Assembly: GCF_005281615.1 (NCBI RefSeq)
Contig: NZ_SZZM01000002.1
Span: forward strand, 496,001 to 560,000
DNA: 64,000 nucleotides
Direction of reading: 5' to 3'
Origin: Rhodoligotrophos defluvii
GTDB taxonomy: Bacteria; Pseudomonadota; Alphaproteobacteria; Rhizobiales; Im1
The translations under genes were made by a program, and so were the position numbers. This document shows positions 41,318 through 51,700 of this stretch, one piece after another. The notes under the pieces were generated by a model. That model was not told where the DNA came from. It made no database searches and was given only the letters and a program-made list of their open reading frames with translations. Within the stretch, counting starts at the first letter, position 1. Every line of letters starts with the position of its first letter.

Positions 41318-42627
41318 AGCTGCCGCTCCATTCTGAGCAGCGGCCTGAGCCCAAGGATCTGCAGGCAGCAGGCGAAGGTCACGACCGAACGGGCCACCAG
41401 GATAGCGGTGCTGGCCAGCACGGCGCCGGGGAGTCCAAAGCCAATGGCACAGATCCCGGTCAGGAGCACCCCGGCGCAGTTGAAGAGCAGGCCAAGCCGC
41501 ATGGCCAGCCGCTCGTGATCCGCAACGAGCAGCAGGGAACCGGCTGGCCCGGTGGCGGCATTCACCACCTGTCCGAGGGCCAGCAGGAGCAAAAGCGGAT
41601 AGGCGGCCTCATGCCCCGGGGCGGCTACTGCGAGCAGCGAAGGACCAAACAGCACCAGCAGCGCGAACAAGCCAAGCGCCGCGGCACCGCTGTAGAACGA
41701 CGTGGACATGAACACCACGCGCAGCCGCTCGAGCTCACCAGCCTTGCGCAGCTGCGCCATCATCGGAGTCGCGATTGCCCCGAGCGAAGTGAGGACGAAG
41801 ACCAAGAGCTGTGCGGTGCGGTCGAGCAGGAAGAACACGCCGGCGCTTTCGATTGAAAGCGCGCATCCCAGGACGATGAGGCCGAGGTGATTGGCCAAGG
41901 GCGCTGACACCGCCGTGATCCAGAAATCCCGGCTCGACCGCAAGAGGCCAGCGCATTTGGCCGCGGCGCGCATGAAGGAACCGGGCATCAGGCAACTCGC
42001 CAGCAGGCGCCACTGCCAGATCATGCCCAGCCACAGCATCACGGCTATGGTGGATACGGCATGCACGGCAGTCACCGGCTCGCCAAGCAGAAGCCAGATG
42101 ACGATCGCTGCAAGACTGGCGATGCGCCAGAAAACCTCCCGCGGCACGAGCGCCTCGGCAAATCGCTGCTGCGCGCGCAACACCGCGGACGACCATTCGA
42201 GAGCGGCGAGACCAGCAGCGGCCACGCCCGTCCAAAGGAGCAGGCCAGGTGGCGCAGACACGAGACGCCAGGCCGTCAGGAGCTCGCCGCCGACGGCGAC
42301 GGCGATACCCGCCGAGAACGCGCCCGCCAGGCTCAAGATCGCGGATGCACCCACGAGGCTGGGCTCGAAATCGGTTTTGCAGCCTTCGCCGTGGATGAGA
42401 CGCAGCACGGCCACGGGCTGTCCCAGCCCGGCCCCTGCGGACGCGAGCATCGCCACAGCCAGAGCTGTCGCAAACCACCCCAGATCGGCCGGTGCGGTAT
42501 AGGCGGCCAGCAGCAGAATAGTCAGGTAGCCCGCCAGAGCACCAGACAGGCGGCACAATAGAGCCTGGCTAAAGAAGCGGCCTAACGGTATTGCGCCGAC
42601 AGCCGCCGGCCCCGCGCGCACGCGCAT
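41314..42627 (-). CDS. Polysaccharide flippase (Wzx/MATE-like)
   Basis: 437 residues with about 12-14 hydrophobic helices. The first (FFSQALLCRLSGALAGYLTILLLAAYTAP) and the loop AVLRAQQRFAEALVPREVFWRI resemble the oligosaccharide flippase family. It would move lipid-linked oligosaccharide across the inner membrane. It overlaps the sulfotransferase gene by 4 bp. Upstream, 200 bp separate it from manC; that gap holds no gene. Confidence 0.8.
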   Translation of the reverse strand: MRVRAGPAAVGAIPLGRFFSQALLCRLSGALAGYLTILLLAAYTAPADLGWFATALAVAMLASAGAGLGQPVAVLRLIHGEGCKTDFEPSLVGASAILSLAGAFSAGIAVAVGGELLTAWRLVSAPPGLLLWTGVAAAGLAALEWSSAVLRAQQRFAEALVPREVFWRIASLAAIVIWLLLGEPVTAVHAVSTIAVMLWLGMIWQWRLLASCLMPGSFMRAAAKCAGLLRSSRDFWITAVSAPLANHLGLIVLGCALSIESAGVFFLLDRTAQLLVFVLTSLGAIATPMMAQLRKAGELERLRVVFMSTSFYSGAAALGLFALLVLFGPSLLAVAAPGHEAAYPLLLLLALGQVVNAATGPAGSLLLVADHERLAMRLGLLFNCAGVLLTGICAIGFGLPGAVLASTAILVARSVVTFACCLQILGLRPLLRMERQL

Positions 42628-42827
42628 GGCTATCCTCCCCGATCAGAATATGTCGCCGAAATCATCGCCCGGTGGGGCGGTCAGAACGCATTGTGTCTTG
42701 CGGGTTCCGAAGCGCGCGAGATGACTTCCTCTCCGGGAAGTCCCGGGCCCTCGACCGCTCTCAAGCGACGTGTTGCCGCGCGAAGAACCGCTCCGCACCA
42801 GCTTGGCGGCTGGCTGCCGTCGCCGAC

Positions 42828-44276
42828 TCAGTCTTTCTCTATGGCCATCGGCACGCGACCATAGACGTCGTCAAATCGAACGATGTCATCCTCGCCGAGA
42901 TAGGAGCCCGACTGCACCTCGATCAGAAAGGCAGGGATTCGCCCCGGATTGGCCAGACGATGGCGAGTACCGGTGGGAATGTAGGTCGACTCGTTCTCGG
43001 TCAGCAGGAACGTCTCTTCGCCCCGCACCACCTCGACCGTGCCGGAGACCACCACCCAATGCTCGGCCCGATGCATATGGCTCTGCAGGGACAGGCGCCC
43101 GCCGGGCTTCACCATGAGGCATTTGACCTGGTAGCGCATGTCCAGGCTGAGCGTCTCGTACCAGCCCCACGGCCGATGCACGCGCGGATGTGTGGTCACC
43201 ACCGGGCGCCCCTGCTGCTGCAGACGCTCGACCAGAGGCTTCAAGTCGCCGGCCCGCTCGCGCGAGGCCACGAGCACCGCGTCCTGGGTGGCAATGGTCA
43301 CCACATCGTCAAGCCCCAGCATCGCGACGCAGGCGTCGTCGCTGTAGACCAGGCAGTTGCGGGTATCCTCGAGAATGACGTCGCCCCGACTGGCATTGCC
43401 GGCGTCGTCCTTCACCGCGATCTCGTAGATGGAGGTCCAAGCGCCACAATCGCTCCAGCCGGTTTCAAGCGGCACGCAGGCAATCGTGTCGATCTTCTCC
43501 ATGACGGCATAGTCAAGGGAAACCTTCGGCGCGCGCTGATAGGCCTCTGAATCGAGGCGGACGAAGTCGAGATCGATCACCGCGCTGGCCAGGGCATCCG
43601 TGCACGCATCGAGAATTTCCGGCTGCAACGCCTCGAAATGCTGCAGCATGGTCTCCGCCCGGAACAGAAATATCCCGGCGTTCCACAGAAACTGGCCGCT
43701 GGCGATGTAGTCCTCCGCCACCTCCCGCGCGGGCTTTTCAACGAACCGCGCCACCGGACGTGGCAACCCTGGAAGCGGCGTGGGCGACGGCACCAGTTCT
43801 ATATACCCATATCCCGTTTCCGGCCGGGTTGGCGCAACACCGAACACGACCAGCTGGCCCGCCTTGGCAGCTGGAATGCCGGCCATCACCGCAGCGCAGA
43901 ACTCCTCATCATCTGCAACCAGATGATCGCAGGGCAGCAGCAGGACCAGCGCGTCGGCATTCTCGCGAGCGGCGAGCAGCGACGCCACGCATGCTGCCGG
44001 CGCCGTGTCCCTGCTCACCGGCTCGAGCACCACGGTTGCCTGATCGAGGCCGGACTCCAGGGCCTGCTCGGCAATGAGAAACCGGTGATCGGCACTGCCC
44101 AGGATGTAAGGCGCCTTGAACGGCGCACGCTGAACCCGCGCGCAGGTCTGCTGAAAGAGCGACGTCTCGCCCACCAGAGTGACGAACTGCTTCGGATGAT
44201 CCTTGCGCGACAATGGCCACAGCCGGGTTCCGGATCCTCCAGCCAGGAGTATCGGCGATACGATGCGCTCGTCCAT
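42828..44276 (-). CDS. manC: Mannose-1-phosphate guanylyltransferase/mannose-6-phosphate isomerase
   Basis: 482 residues from the ATG at 44276, which has GAGGAG four bases upstream; an ATG four codons earlier lacks one. ILLAGGSGTRLWPLSRKDHP near 9-28 is the GDP-mannose pyrophosphorylase signature. PKVSLDYAVMEK near 264-275 follows, and the last ~150 residues are the cupin-type isomerase domain (GGRLSLQSHMHRAEHWVV). It makes GDP-mannose, the precursor also of GDP-fucose and GDP-rhamnose. It is the first enzyme gene after the antiterminator, with a 367-bp leader. The product predicts mannose or a derivative in the glycan. Confidence 0.92.
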   Translation of the reverse strand: MDERIVSPILLAGGSGTRLWPLSRKDHPKQFVTLVGETSLFQQTCARVQRAPFKAPYILGSADHRFLIAEQALESGLDQATVVLEPVSRDTAPAACVASLLAARENADALVLLLPCDHLVADDEEFCAAVMAGIPAAKAGQLVVFGVAPTRPETGYGYIELVPSPTPLPGLPRPVARFVEKPAREVAEDYIASGQFLWNAGIFLFRAETMLQHFEALQPEILDACTDALASAVIDLDFVRLDSEAYQRAPKVSLDYAVMEKIDTIACVPLETGWSDCGAWTSIYEIAVKDDAGNASRGDVILEDTRNCLVYSDDACVAMLGLDDVVTIATQDAVLVASRERAGDLKPLVERLQQQGRPVVTTHPRVHRPWGWYETLSLDMRYQVKCLMVKPGGRLSLQSHMHRAEHWVVVSGTVEVVRGEETFLLTENESTYIPTGTRHRLANPGRIPAFLIEVQSGSYLGEDDIVRFDDVYGRVPMAIEKD

Positions 44277-44643
44277 GTCGCTCCTCATAACGCGCTCGAT
44301 GGCCGAGTGAGCAAACTCGGTGGCATAACCGAATAGTGCCCGGCGGCTCATGCCCGCGAAGCGCATCTCTGGAGCGTTCTGGTATCGGCGCATATCTCTA
44401 ATTCTTCAAGTGTGTTTTATCGATGTCGGGAAATTCCGCAGGCGGCACTTGTAAAGGTGCTTGAGCCGCCTGCATGCTCCCGTGGCATGCCTGCCGTCGA
44501 CCGAGATGAGCCGCCCTGTGCGGCAGTTGAATAACACATCAGTTTCACCCCCCTTGCACAAAGCTCCGCCGCCAGGGTGAAGACGTTTTCACCCGCGCAA
44601 ATCAAACCTGCCAAGACAAGTGCTGCTTCGCCGACGGTAATGC
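44277..44643 (-). promoter_or_regulatory. Long leader between antiterminator gene and manC, with hairpin
   Basis: 367 bp with no convincing gene. Arms GCAGGCGGC at 44438-44446 and GCCGCCTGC at 44465-44473 (9 bp) form a hairpin, with a smaller GCATGC repeat beside it (about 44472-44490). Such a structure between a NusG-like gene and the enzyme genes could be a pause or attenuation site on which the protein acts. No JUMPstart or ops consensus was found by eye. Confidence 0.4.
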
Positions 44644-45252
44644 TCAGTACGCCCGCACTGCTCTTGTGGCCGGAGCAGCCCTCCGCGCCTGCCGGTTCAT
44701 CAAGTTCAGCAGGAAGCCGACACGTGCGTGGTCATCGAGATCCTCCAATACCCCGAGCTCAGCGGCGCATGAACCGGCGACCAGACGAACCCGTCCCGCT
44801 GAGCGCGCGTCCGCCATGAAATAGATGATGCCGTGATCGTCGCTGGACTCGATGAGGCTCTCGATCACGCCAATCTTCACCGGCACGGGCTTTCCCCCAC
44901 TGGTGAGGATCTGACGGACACCAGGTATTCGGTTGATGTCGCGCCAGCGGTGCTGTCCAAGATCCAGCTGGACGAAAATGTAGCCGGGAAACAAGGCCAC
45001 CTTCTCCGTCTGCAGCCGCCGCGCGTGGCGCACCGTTCGCAACCGTTGTGGCAGAAAGGTGATCACATTCCTCTGCAGCAGGTTGTGATAGGCGAACGCC
45101 TCCCGCTGCGGCGCGGTTTCCACCGCGAACCAGCGCAAATTCAGCGTGGTCTCACCTGTGGCGTAATGAAACAACTGCGCGCCAGCGGCCTCAATGAGGC
45201 CCCAACCAGTTTCGCGGCGCAGATATGGCCGATAGGTCTCTCGAACCGACAT
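44644..45252 (-). CDS. NusG-like transcription antiterminator (RfaH/UpxY/LoaP type)
   Basis: 202 residues from the ATG at 45252, with GGGGGAGG four bases upstream. The NGN domain begins near residue 39: LRWFAVETAPQREAFAYHNLLQ, then LFPGYIFVQLDLG near 88-100 and IPGVRQILTSGGKPVPV near 109-125. The C-terminal part is a KOW-like domain. Specialised NusG paralogues of this type, with a long leader downstream, free RNA polymerase from pausing through long polysaccharide operons. It heads the operon here. The housekeeping nusG sits in the ribosomal operon, which is not here. Confidence 0.85.
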   Translation of the reverse strand: MSVRETYRPYLRRETGWGLIEAAGAQLFHYATGETTLNLRWFAVETAPQREAFAYHNLLQRNVITFLPQRLRTVRHARRLQTEKVALFPGYIFVQLDLGQHRWRDINRIPGVRQILTSGGKPVPVKIGVIESLIESSDDHGIIYFMADARSAGRVRLVAGSCAAELGVLEDLDDHARVGFLLNLMNRQARRAAPATRAVRAY

Positions 45253-45626
45253 GCCGCCTCCCCCGTACCGTCCGCACTGCCAGCGTATAGCAGACGCTGC
45301 CATAGCCCCCATCGCCAGCAGCGCGGACGGAACTCTCGTCCCATGTCAGGAAATTCAAACCGACTGATTTAGACTTGCTTAAAGAAGCTATACTGTCAAC
45401 CAGCGCCGTACAGCAGTGGATAAAGCTTGGAAAACTTAGATCACGAAGCTGAATTTATCTATTCTCTAAACTGATTATTTCCAGCTGTCCTACGTGCACT
45501 AATTAATGCTGCATGGTAGAATTGCCTAGGTCTCATTCGGTCCCTGGCGTTCCTAATCGAGCATGCAGATTTGAATCGACTGTCTACTTACAAGAATTTG
45601 GCAGCCATTCCCAAATCTTCGTCAGT
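45253..45626 (-). promoter_or_regulatory. Promoter region of the polysaccharide operon
   Basis: 374-bp AT-rich gap upstream of the antiterminator. On the minus strand TTGACA (plus 45394-45399) and TCTAAA (plus 45369-45374), 19 bp apart, form a passable sigma-70-type promoter about 115 bp before the ATG. The spacing is longer than the ideal 17. No gene is seen in the gap. Confidence 0.4.
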
Positions 45627-46604
45627 TCAGGGATAGGCCCCTGCCTTGATAGCCCTGAGCTTGATCAAGCCGAGCACGGCGTCGATGATCGGGGTCGGGA
45701 TGTCGACTTTCCGCGCGATTTCCTGGACGACCGAAACCAGCGCGTCGATTTCCATGGGGCGCCCACGCTCCAGGTCCTGCAGCATCGATGTCTTGTGTGC
45801 CCCGACCGCCTCGCCGCCAGCGATGCGCTTGTCCACATCGATCGCAAAGCGCACGCCAATGGCCTCGCCGACGGCTCTCGCCTCCACCATCATTGCGCGG
45901 ATGACCGCCCGCGTTTCCGAAAACCGGCAGATCTCCTCGAGGGTCGCCGTGGTGAGCGCGCTCACCGGATTGAAGCTGAGATTGCCCCAGAGCTTGATCC
46001 AGATGTCATCCCGGATGCGCGACTTGACGGGCGCCTTGAGCCCGCCGGCCTTCAGCGCATCAGCCAGGCCCAACATCCTTTCACTGCTTTCGCCGGACGG
46101 TTCGCCAAGGGCGAAGCGGTCCCCGTCGATGACGCGCACCACGCCCGGCTGTTCGACCTCCGCTGCCGGATAGACCACACATCCGATCGCCCGTTCCGGA
46201 CCGAACAGCCGCCATTGGACCCCGTTCGGATCGACGCTTTCCAAGCGTGTATTTTCCAGCGGCCCACCGTGACGATAAAAGTACCACCAAGGCAAACCGT
46301 TGACCGCCGTGACAACTGCCGTTTGCTCGTTGAACAGCGTTGTGACCCGCTCTGCGACCGCGGGCACGGAGTGAGCCTTCAGTGTGATGATCACGTAGTG
46401 CTGTGGGCCGAGCCGTTCCGGTTCGTCAGTGGCGATGAGCTTGACCGTGCGGTCCTGGTCGCCGTTGCGAAGGCGCAGCCCATTTTGGCGGATCGCCTCG
46501 AGGTGCCCGCCCCGGGCGACGATTGACACATCCACGCCAGCCTCGGCAAGTGCGAACGCAAGATAGCCACCGATGGCACCGGCCCCGTAGATGCAGATCT
46601 TCAT
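45627..46604 (-). CDS. Ketopantoate reductase-family protein (PanE/ApbA)
   Basis: 325 residues. IYGAGAIGGYLAFALAEAG near 5-23 is the NADPH-binding loop, and the second half has the KLWGNLSFNPVSALT segment near 205-219 with the catalytic Lys of the family. PanE reduces 2-dehydropantoate to pantoate; many paralogues act on other 2-keto acids. The gene starts 9 bp after the AMP-forming ligase stop, so the two are co-transcribed. That partner makes a role in a small-acid pathway likely and pantothenate synthesis less so. Confidence 0.8.
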   Translation of the reverse strand: MKICIYGAGAIGGYLAFALAEAGVDVSIVARGGHLEAIRQNGLRLRNGDQDRTVKLIATDEPERLGPQHYVIITLKAHSVPAVAERVTTLFNEQTAVVTAVNGLPWWYFYRHGGPLENTRLESVDPNGVQWRLFGPERAIGCVVYPAAEVEQPGVVRVIDGDRFALGEPSGESSERMLGLADALKAGGLKAPVKSRIRDDIWIKLWGNLSFNPVSALTTATLEEICRFSETRAVIRAMMVEARAVGEAIGVRFAIDVDKRIAGGEAVGAHKTSMLQDLERGRPMEIDALVSVVQEIARKVDIPTPIIDAVLGLIKLRAIKAGAYP

Positions 46605-46613
46605 GAGCTCACC

Positions 46614-48161
46614 TCACGCCAGCCCGAGTTTCTCGGCCAGGCCGATCCGCTGCAATTTACCTGTTGCACCCTTGGGAATCTCATCCAGCAGCAGCACGCG
46701 CCGCGGCACCTTGAAATCCGCCAGGCGCTGGGCGGCGAAATTGCGCAATTCCTGGTCCGTAGCCTCCATGCCCTCCCGCAGCACCACGGCCGCCCCGACC
46801 TCTTCGCCCAGCTTGGGATGGGGAATGGCGAAGGTCACGGCCTGGGCAACCGCCGGATGATCCATCAGCACCTCGTCCACCTCTCGCGGCGCCACCTTTT
46901 CACCGCCGCGATTGATGATCTCCTTGATGCGACCGGTGATGCGCAAATAACCCTGGCTATCCATGACCCCCTGGTCCCCGGTGCGGAACCAGCGCCCACC
47001 GGATGCATGCACAAAAGCCTCGGCATTTGCCTTGGGATTGTTTTCGTAACCGGCTGTCACATTGGGGCCGCGTATGACGATCTCGCCTTCCGTTCCAGCG
47101 GGTTGCAGCCGGCCTTCGCTGTCCATGATGGCCACCTCCGGCCCCGCCGCGATACCGACGCTGCCGGGATAGCGCGGCCGCGGTGGCAGCGGATTTGAGG
47201 CCATTTGATGCGAGGCTTCCGTCATCCCATACGCCTCGATTACCGGACATTTGAAGGTCGCCTCGAGCTCCGTCATGACTTGCGGCGGCAGTGACGAGGA
47301 CGACGAGCGGATGAAGCGAAGCTTGAGCCTCTCCACCACGTCGGGATTTCGGCCGGCGCGCGCCAATATTGCCTGGTGCATGGTCGGCACTGCCGTATAC
47401 CACGTAGGTTTGACTTCATCGAACCAGCGGAACACCTTCAGGGCATCGAAGCCCGGCGTGCAGTGCACCGACGCGCCCGCCCGGAGGGATGCGAGCACGG
47501 CAGCAACCAGTCCGTGGATGTGGAACAAGGGCATGATGTTCAGGCACCGGTCTCCCGGAGTGAGCGCCAGCGTCTCGGCGATATGCGCTGCCGATGCCGT
47601 CAGATTGGCGCCGGTCAGCGGCACGATCTTTGGCCGTGACGTCGTGCCGGACGTATGCAGCACCAGGGCCTCTGCATCGGCCGATGCCGGTTGGGCAGGC
47701 GCCCGCGCTGCGCCGGTCACATCCAGCGTGAACATGCCGGCGGGCGCCGCTGGTGAGGGAATGAGTTCCACCACACGGCAGCCATGGCGTTCGGCCACCG
47801 CCCGAGCCGGTGTCGGCATGTCTTTGGCCACGATCAGCACACGCGCCCGCAGATCGGAAATATAGAAGTCGAGTTCTTCCTCGCGATAGGCCGGATTGAG
47901 TGGCGCGGCGCACGCATGCGCTGCGACAGCAAGGAAGCAGGTGGCCATTTCCGGCCCATTGGGCAAAATAATGGCAATCCGCTCGTTCGCGCCAACGCCA
48001 AGCGCTGCGAGCTGGTGGCCAATGGCCCGGATATGCGCCCGCAGCCCGGCATAGTTAAGATCATCGCGATCTGGCGCGCCAATAGCCGGGGCCAGGTCCG
48101 CCCCAAGCTCCAGCAGCTCCGAAATCGACATCGCGCGCGCGCCTAATGCTGCATCTGACAT
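46614..48161 (-). CDS. AMP-forming acyl-CoA synthetase (oxalyl-CoA/AAE3-like)
   Basis: 515 residues of the ANL superfamily. LHTSGTTSRPKIVPLT near 168-183 is the P-loop, YGMTEASHQMASNPLPP near 312-328 and TGDQGVMDSQGYLRITGR near 398-415 the adenylate and hinge blocks, and GATGKLQR near 500-507 has the C-terminal catalytic Lys. The TEASHQMASNPLPP stretch resembles oxalyl-CoA synthetases (PCS60/AAE3), so oxalate or another short acid is a candidate substrate. It precedes the ketopantoate-reductase-like gene by 9 bp. Substrate is inferred. Confidence 0.75.
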   Translation of the reverse strand: MSDAALGARAMSISELLELGADLAPAIGAPDRDDLNYAGLRAHIRAIGHQLAALGVGANERIAIILPNGPEMATCFLAVAAHACAAPLNPAYREEELDFYISDLRARVLIVAKDMPTPARAVAERHGCRVVELIPSPAAPAGMFTLDVTGAARAPAQPASADAEALVLHTSGTTSRPKIVPLTGANLTASAAHIAETLALTPGDRCLNIMPLFHIHGLVAAVLASLRAGASVHCTPGFDALKVFRWFDEVKPTWYTAVPTMHQAILARAGRNPDVVERLKLRFIRSSSSSLPPQVMTELEATFKCPVIEAYGMTEASHQMASNPLPPRPRYPGSVGIAAGPEVAIMDSEGRLQPAGTEGEIVIRGPNVTAGYENNPKANAEAFVHASGGRWFRTGDQGVMDSQGYLRITGRIKEIINRGGEKVAPREVDEVLMDHPAVAQAVTFAIPHPKLGEEVGAAVVLREGMEATDQELRNFAAQRLADFKVPRRVLLLDEIPKGATGKLQRIGLAEKLGLA

Positions 48162-48729
48162 CTGCGACAGTTCTCTCCATCATTGCGCGTTTTGCAAGGC
48201 GCTGGCAAAAAAGCCACTCGCGCTTGTCTGGCGCCTCGTTCCCTTGTGTGCCTCGCGGAATTTGCGTCAAGCATGACACTGCCGCAAGCCCGGGCGCTCA
48301 TCGCCCCTTAGGCGGCACATCGCTTCCATCTCATGCGTCCCCGCCGGATCGGCCCGGGCTGCTCTTCGCTGAAGAGCCCCGCAGACGTCACCGGTCCGCG
48401 GATGGTGGCCGCACGCAGTGCCCGAGCGATCTCAGGGCCAGCACGTTAGAGGCTCTCGCGTAAGCCTGCAAGCGCGGCGCTGCAGAGCACAAATGTCAAG
48501 CAACCTCGGGGCAGACTGCTGTTCGCCGCCCCGTGGGCCGGGAACAGAGAATGGAGCCCCCGGTGCAAGAGGCCACGGCGCCGGCGACTGAAGGCAGGGT
48601 CCTTAGACCCGGTCTTGGGCGTTGCGCCGAGCGGGCCTGGAACGCCGATGCATGGTTTGGTTGCGCGGCAAGTGTGCAGAAGCCTCGGGCGGAGGGACAT
48701 GACGAGCGATAGACGGTCGAAACAAAATG
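48162..48729. other. Intergenic region without recognised gene
   Basis: About 570 bp between the ligase start and the autotransporter terminator. The GC level is like coding DNA, and short open frames exist on both strands, but none has a ribosome site or recognisable protein pattern. It could hold a decayed gene. Confidence 0.4.
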
Positions 48730-48755
48730 GGGGAGCGGACTATGCCGCTCCCCCG
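48730..48755 (-). terminator. Intrinsic terminator of the autotransporter gene
   Basis: Arms GGGGGAGCGG and CCGCTCCCCC (10 bp) with a six-base loop, 27 bp past the autotransporter stop. Read on the minus strand the stem is followed by ATTTTGTTT. Confidence 0.75.
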
Positions 48756-48781
48756 CCCCTCTGCGTCCAGTCTGATCGAGA

Positions 48782-51700
48782 TCAGAACTTGTAGGTCACA
48801 CGGCCAACCACCGAGTGGTCCTCGTGCTTGCTGTTGAACCGGCCGTCATAGTCGACCGTGAAGTCCAGCGCCTCGGTGAACCCGATCGTGGCGCCGGCGC
48901 CCACCACCGCGAAGTCGCGGCCTTCACGCGTGCTGTACACCGAGAAGTTCGACCCGGGCGCTGCGGCGAAGCTCGCCGAAGCCGTCTGATACCGGTCGAG
49001 CCACTCGTGCTGCCAAGCCACCCGCAGCTCAGGAGCGATAATTGCCGCGCCCATCGGCAGTTGGGTGGCCAAGCGAGCACCTAGCTGCGTGTTGAACGAC
49101 TCCCCGTCATTGCTCTTCACGTCCAGTCTCGCGCCAGAGCCGGTGGCCGAGCTTTCCGTGAAGCTGTCGTTCCACACCTTTACGTAGTTGAGCGACAGGA
49201 AGGGCGTCAGGCTCGCCGTCGGCGTCATCCAGTAGCGATAACCGGTTTCGCCGTAGATCGACAGCACGTCGCTATTCCAATCACCCTTGAGGCGGTCGGT
49301 GATGCCCTCAGGCTGCGTCCCGAAAGGCTTCTGGCCGAATGGATCCCAAGTGTTCACGCCGATCGCGATATTCCGGCGCGAGTCGTTGGAGTAGTGCCCG
49401 TAGCCCAGAATACCATGAGCGTAGTTCACTCCATTATCCCAAGCACCGTAACCCGCGACCTGCAGGCCGTCGTAGTCGATCTTGTTGGAGTTCCGCTTGA
49501 AGTCCATGTCGGCCGAGATGTAGCCAGCCGTCACACCAACCTTCCAGGTCGGAGCGAAGCCCCAATCGATACCGCCATAGACCGCATAGGTATCCTGATC
49601 ATACTTCGGCCCATTGGAGTCGCCGTCATCCGAGGACCACTGGCCGGTCACCCGTGCCCAGATCGAGGCCCTCGACGGTGCGCAGACCACCGCAGGTGCA
49701 GGGACGTAGAGATCGGCTGCCGGCGCCACCGCGCTGCCACCCACCTCGGCGGCTGCTGTCGGGTAGCTGGCGATCGCGCAGTTGTCGTTCGGACCAACCA
49801 TCCGCAGCCGCTCGCCAACTACGTTGTTCAGCAGCCGGAAGGACCACAGGGCCGACTGGATCTGCTGGGCATACTCCGCACCGCTGAGCTGATTGAGCGC
49901 ATTCGCATACTGCCCGTAATCCAGCGTGAACAGATTGGCCACCAGATTATCGAACGGCGTGTTCACAACCGGATTGGCAAGGAGGTCGTCATAGACGTTC
50001 TCGATGCCGTCACCGACATTGCTCTGGTTCTTGCTCAGCCCGGCAACGTCGCCGAAGGCCACACGCTCGACGACCAGGTCGAGATTGTTGGCACCATCGT
50101 CAACGAACACCGGCTGCAGCAGCGGCGATACGGAGGCGACGTTGTCCCATTCGCCGACGATCGGTGTCGCGCTGTCGATCACGTCCTCATAGATGGTCGT
50201 GTCGGCATACAGCCCCGCCTCCGGCAGGATCAGCGCGGTTCCATCCAGCGTCACGTTGTCCGCCACGATGAAAGGTGCCGAGTCTGGCCTGATGTTCAAG
50301 CCGAGGATGCTGTCGGCCTGCTGCGCGTAGTTCTCGACGAAGGCGCCGGAGGGACCGTCAATCCGGTCGTTCACCAGAATGAGCTCGCCACCCGTGAGCA
50401 GGTTGAGGTCGCCGACGGTCGCCTGGTCAGGGTTGATGATACCGCTGAAGTAGGTGGTACCCTCAGAGACGTTCACCTCGTCATTGTCGCCGATGAAGAT
50501 ATGGCCGTAGATCGCACCATAGTCATCGCCACCCAGGAGATCGATCGATACCGGAGCATTGGTGTTCGCAACATCGATCGCCACGCCACGGTGGAAGAAG
50601 TCGGTGCTCTCCTCATACGCCTTCACGCTGGACAGGGTGCGGGCGATGATCGTGCCGCCGTCGTTCACGATGAAGGACGGTGCGGTGCCTGTAGCCGTCT
50701 GGACCACGATACCGGCCGCCGCGGCGTTCTCTCCAATGGCGACCACATCGATCAGGCCGCTGTTGTAGATCTCACCGTCGAAGCTATCGGCGAACACACC
50801 GATTCCGAGGGCGTTGGCCGTCGAAGTCGTGCCGACCGCCTCAGCCGCCACCAGGAAGTTCCCGGTGTTCTCGATGATGCCGTGCGTCTCCGTTCCGGCA
50901 ACCACCAGGCCCGCCGCCGTGGCCGCCGCAACACCGACTTCGTTCGAGAGCTCCCCGGCCCGCGCATAGGCGCTGACGGTGTAATCGCCACTGTTGAGGA
51001 AGTCGACGTTGAACCCGTCATCCCCTTGCGGATCCGCACCGAGAATGAACGAACCAGTCGCGCCGGCACTTGCGAGGTTTGCGTTCCCGGCACCCTCGGC
51101 GATAGCGATGGACTCTACATTATAGCTACCGGAGTTCTCGAAGGTGGCCGTGCTGCCGACCGCCAGCTGAATGAGGCCAACCGCGCTGGCCGAAGCCGTT
51201 GCAGCTGTCGCTCCCTGCGCCTCGGCCACCGCCCCGACATCATAGATGTTGGAGTTGGTGAACGAGACGGCGGCGCCTCCCGAAGCCGGGTTCGGCGCGA
51301 TTGCCGCCTGGATCCCGCCGATCGCAGCGGCTCCCGCAAAGGCAGCGTCGGCTTCCGCGTAAGAGTCGGCATCCACGTAGATCTCGCCGGTATTCTCGAG
51401 CGAAGCCGAGGCCGTCTCTGCAACCGCGACCTGGGCGAACCCGATCGCCAGCGCGCTGGCAGTCGCAGTGTCGTCCGCCACCGCTTCCGCGCTGGCGAGA
51501 TAGTTCACGACGCCGTTGTTGACAATCGACACGGCGGCCGTGCCGCTGCCGGTTGCCGCCAGCGCCACTTGCGCATGGCCGATCAGCACACCCAGCGCCG
51601 CAGCGCTCCCGGTTCCGCCATTCGCGACAGCCGAAGCGACCACGTCGATCGAACCGTCGTTGATCAACTCGGCATAGGCGTCATCTTCGGACAGAGCAAG

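Noticed and set aside
44417-44614. 65-codon open frame in the manC leader
   Set aside because: No ribosome site and it covers the hairpin; better read as leader RNA.
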